5,020 nt of DNA from Sphingobacteriaceae bacterium (GTDB lineage Bacteria; Bacteroidota; Bacteroidia; B-17B0; Aurantibacillaceae), in NCBI GenBank assembly GCA_023251695.1, contig JAHEYE010000256.1, positions 1 to 5,020 of the forward strand, given 5' to 3'. The notes beneath the pieces were generated by a model. It did no database searches. It saw only the letters and a list, made by a program, of their open reading frames with translations, and was not told the origin of the DNA. The position numbers were made by a program, and so were the translations under genes. This document shows, one piece after another, positions 1-5,020 of this stretch; position 1 is the stretch's first letter, and each line of letters begins with the position of its first letter.

Positions 1-2
1 AC

Positions 3-2651
3 TTTGGTGAATTTGATTTAACGCTTATTAGTTCCTTTCCGGATTTTAAATTCGTAATTAATAATGTAAGTGTGATTGGTGTCGATCAGTTTAAAGATGA
101 TACGCTTGCTTTTATTGGTCAGCTGAGTACAAACATTAATTTAAAAAGTGTTATAGCCGGCGATAAATATCAGGTAAACTCCTTAGTAATTGATAAGGCT
201 CGTATTTTAGGAAAAGTAATGCGCGATGGTAAAGCCAATTGGGATATTGCCAAAGCAAGTGCTGATACTACAGCAGCTGCACCAAGTGAGCCCACTAAAT
301 TCGCATTGAAGCTTAAAAAATTAAAAATAAGTGATACTTATATTGTGTATGACGATCAGCAAGGGAATATGTACGGAAAGCTGGAAGGTTTCAATTATGA
401 ATTGGCCGGAGATTTTACGCAGGATGTTTTCGTGATGGAAAATTTACTGGAGATTGCCAAAACCACTTTCAATATGGGTGGCGTGGGTTATTTAACTAAT
501 GTACATATTAAATCGAAAGCCGATTTGGATATGGACATGACGCAAATGATGTTTAAGTTTAAAGAAAATGAACTCAGTTTAAATGACCTCACTTTAGGGT
601 TCGACGGGGAAGTAAAAATGCCTAAGGATGATATTGATTTGAATGTGACTTTTAAAGCGAAGCAAACGGAGTTTAAATCTATTTTATCTTTAATCCCGAG
701 TGTATATTCTAAAGACTTTGCCAGTGTTAAAACCGCAGGTAAGTTAGCTTTAAACGGATTTGCAAAGGGAGTCTATAACGATAAATCCTATCCGGCTTTT
801 GGTTTGGATTTAAACATTGCGGATGCCATGTTTAAATATCCTTCCTTGCCAAAATCTGTAAACAACATTAATATTGATGTAAAAATTCAAAATCCGAATG
901 GTGTTTTAGATGCTACTACTATTGACGTAAATAAATTCCATATGGAAATGGCGGGTAATCCAATAAACATTACCGCACACGTTAAAACGCCTATTTCTGA
1001 TCCTGATATTAATGCGGAGATCAAAGCGCTTATTGTTTTAGCTTCTGTAAAAGATTTCATCCCAATGGAAAAAGGAGATGAGATGAACGGGGAAATAAAA
1101 GCGGATATCGCCATGGCAGGCAGATTAAGTGCTATTGAAAAACAACAGTACGAAAACTTTAAAGCTTCCGGAACTCTTGAAATTAATAATATGAATTACA
1201 AAACAGCGGCTTTTCCTTATGGCGTAATGCTGAATGTAATGAAAATGAATTTCACAACGCAGAATGTAGAGTTAGCTTCTTTCGATGCAAAAATGGGTAA
1301 TACCGACATTCAGGCTAATGGTAAAATTGAAAACTTTTTGCAATATGTTTTTAAAGATGATTTAATTAAAGGTGCGTTTAATGTGACCAGTAATCTTATG
1401 GACTTAAATCAATTAATGGGACCTGAATCAACAGAGACCGCAGCTGCCACACCAAGCGCTGCGGCAACATCTACTGCCGCATCAGGTGCAGTTGAAGTTC
1501 CCGGAAACATTGATTTTGTTTTAAACGCTAAGTTCAATAAAATTCTATACACTAATCTTACTATCGATAATATGTCTGGTGGAATTATTATAAGGGATAA
1601 AAAACTGGACATGTCGAATTTAAAAATGAATATTTTAGGTGGTGGAGTAGGCATGAACGGTTATTATGAAAGTACAAATCCAAAACGTCCGACCGCAATG
1701 GTGGACCTTGTTCTTGATAACTTTGATATTCAAACAACATTCAACACATTTAATTCTGTACAAAAGTTAGCGCCTATTGGTAAATATGCGAAAGGCATGT
1801 TCTCTGCCAACATAAAAGATTTTAAAGTCGCCATGAACGATAAAATGGAACCGGATTTAAACACTGCTACGTGTACCGGGAAATTAAAAACAAATAAAGT
1901 CAGTGTTGGTGGTTACGAACCCTTCAATAAACTGGGTGATGCTTTAAAAATTAAAGAATTAAAAAATCTTGAGTTTACAAACATGGATATTGCTTTTGAA
2001 ATGGCTAATGGCCGGATTAAAACATTGCCTTTTGATGTGAAGGTGAATAATATCAATACAAATATCAGTGGAAGTACTGGCTTAGATCAAACTATCGAAT
2101 ACAAATGGAAAATGGATATCCCGAGAGCTATGTTTGGTAAAGAAGCAAATTCAGCCCTTACAGGATTAATGTCGCAAGCCAATGCTGCTGCAGGAACAAA
2201 TGTTTCTTTGGGTGAGAAAGTAAAAGTGACCATCAACTTTGGCGGAACAGTTACCAATCCAACTATTAAAACAGGATTGAAGGATGATGGCGGTAAATCA
2301 ACAACTGAAGTCGTAAAAGATCAGGTGGTGAATACTACCATTGATAAAGCGAATGAAGAAGCTCAGAAAATTTTAGATGATGCCAAAGCACAAGTTGATA
2401 AAATAAAAGCTGAAACTCAAACACAGGTTGATAAAGTAAAAGCCGATGGATATGCTGAAGCGGATAAATTAGTAGAGCAGGCAAGCAATCCTATTTCAAA
2501 AATAGCTGCCAAAAAAGCCGCTGAAATTGCTAAAAAGGAAGCTGACAAAAAAGCTCAGAAAATAGTTGATGAAAGCGATGCACGTTGTCAGAAAATTTTG
2601 GACGATGCCAAAGTAAAGGCCGACGAGAAAGCAAAGGCTAACAAGAAATAA
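3..2651 (+). CDS. AsmA-like envelope protein with Ala/Lys-rich coiled-coil tail (5' end cut by window)
   Basis: This is a large AsmA-like protein. The family comprises inner-membrane-anchored periplasmic proteins with repetitive beta-rich bodies, implicated in outer-membrane biogenesis and lipid transport; the role of this copy is inferred. The frame is open to the left edge (882 residues visible). The first residues, with an SFPDF stretch followed by NNVSVIGV and DDTLAF, match the part of the AsmA N-domain just after the membrane anchor, so roughly 40-50 residues including the anchor lie outside the window. The GTG at 72 is therefore not the start. The body alternates short amphipathic beta strands (for example KFALKLKKLKISDTYIVYDD near visible residues 88-107). 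It is interrupted by two Ala/Thr/Pro linkers, encoded around 255-295 and 1425-1500. Residues about 766-882 are a charged helical tail rich in Ala and Lys, predicted coiled coil, with one Cys. Its TAA overlaps the ATG of the next gene by one base. Confidence is high for the family and low for the specific substrate. Confidence 0.88.
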   Translation, partial: FGEFDLTLISSFPDFKFVINNVSVIGVDQFKDDTLAFIGQLSTNINLKSVIAGDKYQVNSLVIDKARILGKVMRDGKANWDIAKASADTTAAAPSEPTKFALKLKKLKISDTYIVYDDQQGNMYGKLEGFNYELAGDFTQDVFVMENLLEIAKTTFNMGGVGYLTNVHIKSKADLDMDMTQMMFKFKENELSLNDLTLGFDGEVKMPKDDIDLNVTFKAKQTEFKSILSLIPSVYSKDFASVKTAGKLALNGFAKGVYNDKSYPAFGLDLNIADAMFKYPSLPKSVNNINIDVKIQNPNGVLDATTIDVNKFHMEMAGNPINITAHVKTPISDPDINAEIKALIVLASVKDFIPMEKGDEMNGEIKADIAMAGRLSAIEKQQYENFKASGTLEINNMNYKTAAFPYGVMLNVMKMNFTTQNVELASFDAKMGNTDIQANGKIENFLQYVFKDDLIKGAFNVTSNLMDLNQLMGPESTETAAATPSAAATSTAASGAVEVPGNIDFVLNAKFNKILYTNLTIDNMSGGIIIRDKKLDMSNLKMNILGGGVGMNGYYESTNPKRPTAMVDLVLDNFDIQTTFNTFNSVQKLAPIGKYAKGMFSANIKDFKVAMNDKMEPDLNTATCTGKLKTNKVSVGGYEPFNKLGDALKIKELKNLEFTNMDIAFEMANGRIKTLPFDVKVNNINTNISGSTGLDQTIEYKWKMDIPRAMFGKEANSALTGLMSQANAAAGTNVSLGEKVKVTINFGGTVTNPTIKTGLKDDGGKSTTEVVKDQVVNTTIDKANEEAQKILDDAKAQVDKIKAETQTQVDKVKADGYAEADKLVEQASNPISKIAAKKAAEIAKKEADKKAQKIVDESDARCQKILDDAKVKADEKAKANKK
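2298..2648 (+). other. Charged Ala/Lys/Glu coiled-coil tail of the AsmA-like protein
   Basis: The last 117 residues of the AsmA-like protein change abruptly in composition from beta-rich to almost entirely Ala, Lys, Asp, Glu and Gln, with heptad-like spacing. An NPISKIAAKKAAE segment in the middle probably breaks the helix at Asn-Pro, dividing the tail into two helices of about 60 and 50 residues. The motif QKILDDAK occurs near both ends, with a weaker QKIVDESDA copy before the second. From memory, comparable tails occur in other Bacteroidota AsmA-like proteins. In the usual AsmA topology the tail would be periplasmic, where it could span towards the peptidoglycan or mediate oligomerisation; this is inference. 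Confidence 0.7.
2364..2613 (+). repeat. Direct 25-bp repeat pair inside the AsmA tail (2364-2388 and 2589-2613)
   Basis: Two 25-bp stretches encoding QKILDDAK plus one base differ at only two positions, both silent third-codon changes (TTA/TTG and GAT/GAC). They are 225 bp apart and in the same frame, a whole number of codons (75). This suggests that the helical tail grew by internal duplication. The pair could also allow slippage or recombination that shortens the tail in frame. Confidence 0.75.
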
Positions 2652-3955
2652 TGATTGTGTTGAGGAAAGTATATGTTGTACTTGCATTAATTCTTACTTT
2701 AAGTTTTTCTTACGGGCAAATAAATCTTGATTCATTAAGAACTGAATTAGGCACTTTACCTGCCGATACCGGTTCTGTAAATTCAATTATCAAAAAAGGT
2801 TTACAGATACGGAAAATAAATCTCGACGCGGCGATTGTATGTTTTAATTACGCCGTGAAGCAGGCCAAAAACCTTAAAGACAATTATCTTTTATCGAAAG
2901 CACTCGTTAACCTTGGCGCCACTTACAATATATTGGGTGATTACGCTTCCGCAGCGGAAAATTTGATTGATGGCTTGATGTTGGCTGAAAAACTTGATAA
3001 TAAGGAATTATTAATAAAATCTTATTTGAGTCTGGGTAACATGTATTCATATAACCAGCAACCTATATTGGCCAAGGGTATGTATTACAAAGCGCTTAAG
3101 TTAGCAGAAGCAAGTGGTGCTAAAATTGAAAAAGCTACTATCTATAATAATCTAGGGGCGCTTACTTACCGCGCCAGTAATTTGGATCCAGCGCAATTAC
3201 GACTTGCTATTTCTTATTTACTCAAGGCGCTCGCGATTGTAGAAACCACCAGTAATAAGTCTGAGTTGATAGGTAAGTACAATAATCTTGGATTAGCTTA
3301 TTGTGATTTTAATAAATACGACTCTGCACTTTATTATCTGGAAAAATCTAAAAAAATCATTGATCTTGGTAATAACCCTGATGATTATATTTTTTATTAT
3401 AATTATGTAGGAAGGGTGTACACTTCAAAAAAAGCGTTTGGAGAGGCGGAAAAAGCATATTTAAAATCAATTGCGCAGGCTCAGGTTTTGAACGATAGGG
3501 AGTGGATATATGAAGGCTATCTTTCTCTCGCAATTATGTTTGAGCAGCAGGAAAATTTTGAAAGAGCTTTTACGTATTACAGAAGTTATGCCAGTTTAAA
3601 GGATTCGATTGTTAATGCCTCTAATTTTGCTGTTGCTTCCGATATTAAAAATAAATTCGACCGTGAAAAGAAAGAAGCCGAACTTAATCAGTTAAAGGCT
3701 GAGAAGGCTAAGCAGAAAATTTTTGATATAGCGCTCATTCTTGTTTCTATTCTTACCATTATTTCTGTTGTAATGATGTATAGCCGTTTTAAAATAAAAG
3801 CCCAATCAGAAAAAAAATTGCAGATCCAGAACGATATCATTACCCAAAAGAACAAAGATATTACCGACAGTATCGTTTATGCCCGCAGGATCCAGCAATC
3901 CATATTGCCAAGTGAAAAACTTCTTGAGAAAGAAATGAAAAGGTTATTAAAGTAG
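2651..3955 (+). CDS. Periplasmic TPR protein with membrane segment and coiled coil, lacking the expected SpoIIE-type phosphatase domain
   Basis: The protein has 434 residues. Residues 1-22 form a signal peptide (basic start, hydrophobic core, ending SYGQ). About seven TPR-like helical pairs follow, at roughly 43-74, 84-115, 124-155, 164-199, 209-240, 250-281 and 290-320; several carry the NLG...Y or LG...Y signature, for example NNLGLAY at 211-217. A charged helix (333-356) leads to a single membrane span (about 357-377), then a cytoplasmic coiled coil (383-434) containing KDITDSIVYARRIQQSILPS at 402-421. In Bacteroidota that last motif is the standard linker directly before a SpoIIE/PP2C serine phosphatase domain in TPR sensor proteins. 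Here the TAG comes 13 residues after it, and no KPKDIVSGDFYW-like start of the phosphatase follows in any plus frame. The ATG shares one base with the stop of the AsmA-like gene (TAATG), so translational coupling is likely. The gene is either a truncated sensor or a regulator that works without its own catalytic domain. Confidence 0.85.
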   Translation: MIVLRKVYVVLALILTLSFSYGQINLDSLRTELGTLPADTGSVNSIIKKGLQIRKINLDAAIVCFNYAVKQAKNLKDNYLLSKALVNLGATYNILGDYASAAENLIDGLMLAEKLDNKELLIKSYLSLGNMYSYNQQPILAKGMYYKALKLAEASGAKIEKATIYNNLGALTYRASNLDPAQLRLAISYLLKALAIVETTSNKSELIGKYNNLGLAYCDFNKYDSALYYLEKSKKIIDLGNNPDDYIFYYNYVGRVYTSKKAFGEAEKAYLKSIAQAQVLNDREWIYEGYLSLAIMFEQQENFERAFTYYRSYASLKDSIVNASNFAVASDIKNKFDREKKEAELNQLKAEKAKQKIFDIALILVSILTIISVVMMYSRFKIKAQSEKKLQIQNDIITQKNKDITDSIVYARRIQQSILPSEKLLEKEMKRLLK

Positions 3956-4019
3956 AAAAAAATTAAATCATTTTTTGAATCTTTGTGGAGGTTCTTATCC
4001 TATAATCCCCTCTGATTAA
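3956..4019. other. Short AT-rich gap between convergent genes
   Basis: These 64 bp separate the stops of the TPR gene (plus) and the small secreted-protein gene (minus). A-runs and T-runs lie near 3956-3976, and a 4-bp inverted repeat GAGG/CCTC sits at 3988-3991 and 4009-4012. Neither makes a convincing intrinsic terminator. Read-through of the TPR stop gives only 19 further codons with no phosphatase similarity. Confidence 0.6.
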
Positions 4020-4706
4020 TTATTTATTTTTCTTGATTTTGCCGGCTGAACTCCAATGAAAACCCGATTTCCATCCGAACCATACTAAACGTCGTCGGTG
4101 TTTTTCTTCACGAGCTATCGGTTGTTCACTTTCTTTTCTTTGTTTCGCGATTTTTTTTAGATGTCTTCTGGCTACTGTATGGAACCCGGTACTCCAGCAA
4201 CCCCAGCACCAAATACGGGGACGCATAATATGATTGGTGTATTTAGCCTGCTTATTAAAACGGGTGGCTGAAATTTCAAACACAGAGTTTAAAGATAGTA
4301 AATAGTCCATTTGTGTTTTATCAGAACTCATTTCGATGGTATGCCGTGATATTTTTTGTTCTTTTCCCATCGACTCAATAGGAATCCCGCGGATTTCCTT
4401 GTACTTATGTAAAGCAGCTTTAATTTTTTTGATGCGCTGTTTAGAAAGTTTTTCCGGCTCCAGACTATCACGCCACACCACAAGATCATTAATGTATTTC
4501 ATATTCTCGGCAATGTATTTGAAACACGAATCAACTGTGTAGGGCATTAGGGCGTATTCGGTGGAATTATTTTTAAAGTAAATACCCGGGAAATGCATTT
4601 TAAATTCTCCGTTATTTAGTTTTGCCTGAATTTCTTTATTCTGAGCACGAATTTGGATGGCAACAACAAGAAGGAGAATAATTATTTTTGTTGTCTGTTT
4701 CCGCAT
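4020..4706 (-). CDS. Small secreted protein of unknown function with duplicated W-x2-W-x2-GFH motif
   Basis: I do not recognise this gene. The chosen ATG at 4706 gives 228 residues and a clean signal peptide: MRKQ, a hydrophobic core IIILLLVVAI, then a likely cut near RAQ at residues 20-22. An ATG at 4754 in the same frame would add 16 residues, but it would put a second hydrophobic stretch before the basic MRKQ and would lie upstream of the candidate promoter. The middle is Lys-rich and mostly helical in character. The C-terminal quarter is strongly basic and Trp-rich. Residues 166-176 (WCWGCWSTGFH) and 207-217 (LVWFGWKSGFH) share W-x2-W-x2-GFH, and the similarity continues to LKK / IKK after each. 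The exact 41-residue spacing points to an internal duplication. The first copy also has a C-W-G-C pair. It is convergent with the TPR gene and 72 bp downstream of the next possible stop on its own strand. Confidence 0.72.
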   Translation of the reverse strand: MRKQTTKIIILLLVVAIQIRAQNKEIQAKLNNGEFKMHFPGIYFKNNSTEYALMPYTVDSCFKYIAENMKYINDLVVWRDSLEPEKLSKQRIKKIKAALHKYKEIRGIPIESMGKEQKISRHTIEMSSDKTQMDYLLSLNSVFEISATRFNKQAKYTNHIMRPRIWCWGCWSTGFHTVARRHLKKIAKQRKESEQPIAREEKHRRRLVWFGWKSGFHWSSAGKIKKNK

Positions 4707-4712
4707 TGTACC

Positions 4713-4745
4713 TAAATATATTATAAATAAGGCAGAAATGCCAAA
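4713..4745 (-). promoter_or_regulatory. Candidate Bacteroidota-type promoter for the small secreted protein
   Basis: Read on the minus strand, TTTG (4745-4742) is followed after 21 bases by TATATTTA (4720-4713). The Bacteroidota sigma-ABfr consensus is a TTTG -33 box and a TAnnTTTG -7 box with about 20 bases between. The -7 box here misses only the final G. Transcription would begin almost at the ATG at 4706, giving a very short leader. The region is AT-rich, so a chance match is quite possible. Confidence 0.3.
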
Positions 4746-4778
4746 AGGATGCATATTTGTTGGGCTCGATGGTTTTTT

Positions 4779-4877
4779 TTAGTAGGAATTGCACATTTTT
4801 ACCGGGCCGTGTCTTTTTTGCAAATATTTATCCATGTCTGCGAGTTTAATTTCATTCCAATGTTTGTTGTCCGCGCA
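4779..4877 (-). other. Alternative-frame continuation of the edge gene (possible post-frameshift C-terminus)
   Basis: On the minus strand, the frame one base back from the edge gene is open from 4877 to a TAA at 4781-4779 and encodes 32 residues, including HWNEIKLADMDKYLQKRHGP. The codons suit the neighbouring genes (AAA, GAA, AAT, GAT, TAT, TTG, CAA) and the peptide is a plausible amphipathic helix. Its W...D-K-Y-L...G-P pattern could be the end of the same domain begun upstream. A single extra base near 4877 would join the two parts. A chance short frame in AT-rich DNA cannot be excluded. Confidence 0.35.
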
Positions 4878-5020
4878 TTAACATCATTAAATTGTTTTAA
4901 TGCTCTTTTTGAATAACCATTATGAAATAAAACAATTCCGGCAGAAAACTTAGCACTATCGGATTGAATAAGTTCATCTTTTATTAACGCTCTTACTCTG
5001 GCTACCCGAATGCTGTCCCT
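4799..5020 (-). CDS. 3' end of an unidentified gene, cut by window edge and possibly frameshifted
   Basis: A minus-strand frame is open from the right edge to a TAA at 4801-4799 (73 residues). The first 48 residues look like real protein: RDSIRVARVRALIKDELIQS, then a helical segment with FSAGIVLFHNG and ALKQFNDVN. The pattern D-S-x2-R...V..LIK, then A-G-I-x4-H-x-G, weakly recalls a small Bacteroidota family of uncharacterised proteins (DUF6624-like), from memory only and not verified. After about residue 48 the frame becomes less natural, with two CGG codons and an ATA that are rare in the neighbouring genes. Another frame then takes over with better codons. The real end may therefore be the TAA at 4781-4779 after a one-base shift. 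The start lies outside the window. Confidence 0.55.
   Translation of the reverse strand, partial: RDSIRVARVRALIKDELIQSDSAKFSAGIVLFHNGYSKRALKQFNDVNARTTNIGMKLNSQTWINICKKDTAR

Noticed and set aside
72..74. GTG at 72 as the start of the AsmA-like gene
   Set aside because: The frame is open to base 3 and the 23 residues before the GTG match the AsmA N-domain pattern, so the true start is outside the window.
887..1114. Minus-strand frame of 75 residues inside the AsmA-like gene
   Set aside because: It is fully antisense to a strong coding region and has a Ser/Ile/Phe-rich composition typical of a shadow of Lys/Asp/Asn-rich coding sequence.
1409..1654. Minus-strand frame of 81 residues opposite the Ala/Thr linker
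   Set aside because: Its Ala/Val-rich end is the reverse complement of the Ala/Thr linker codons, so it is a shadow with no independent support.
2496..2687. Minus-strand hydrophobic frame of 63 residues
   Set aside because: The Phe/Leu-rich character follows from reading Lys/Ala/Glu codons in reverse. It is not a real membrane protein.
3956..4019. Remnant of a phosphatase domain or an intrinsic terminator
   Set aside because: All three plus frames were read and none contains a SpoIIE-like motif. The only inverted repeat has a 4-bp stem with a 17-base loop and no proper T-run next to it.
4188..4208. CWGC as a thioredoxin-type active site
   Set aside because: There is no thioredoxin fold pattern around it, it lies near the C-terminus of a basic protein, and the second copy of the motif lacks both cysteines.
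4336..4542. Plus-strand frame of 68 residues opposite the secreted-protein gene
   Set aside because: It is embedded antisense in a longer minus-strand gene that has a good signal peptide, and it has no independent features.

Overview
The window reads as chromosomal DNA from a member of the Bacteroidota, probably a free-living Flavobacteriales- or Sphingobacteriales-type organism. The evidence is low GC with AT-ending codons, signal peptides ending in an Ala-Gln or Gly-Gln step, no Shine-Dalgarno-type leaders, a candidate TTTG / TAnnTTTG-like promoter, and a TPR-transmembrane-coiled-coil protein of a kind typical of this phylum. This assignment is inferred from sequence character and was not tested by a search.

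Layout. The plus strand holds two genes. The first (3-2651, cut by the left edge) encodes a large AsmA-like envelope protein with an unusual Ala/Lys-rich helical tail. The second (2651-3955) starts inside the stop codon of the first (TAATG, one shared base), so the pair is very likely one translationally coupled transcript. It encodes a periplasmic TPR protein with a membrane segment and the signalling linker that normally leads into a SpoIIE/PP2C-type phosphatase domain, but the reading frame stops just where that domain should begin. After a 64-bp gap the minus strand is used. A small secreted protein of unknown function (4020-4706) carries two copies of a W-x2-W-x2-GFH motif. Upstream of it on the same strand is the 3' end of another gene (4799-5020, cut by the right edge), which may contain a frameshift near 4877.

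How they work together. The AsmA/TPR pair suggests envelope maintenance linked to a sensor-like TPR protein, but this rests only on their coupling. The convergent minus-strand genes have no recognisable link to that pair. The join between the truncated TPR gene and the convergent genes (about 3930-4020) looks like an old rearrangement boundary, because the expected phosphatase domain is absent and no trace of it remains. I see no tRNA, rRNA, CRISPR array, insertion sequence or clear terminator. No complete, plainly new system is visible. The best leads are the phosphatase-less TPR protein, the W-x2-W-x2-GFH secreted protein and the possibly frameshifted gene at the right edge.
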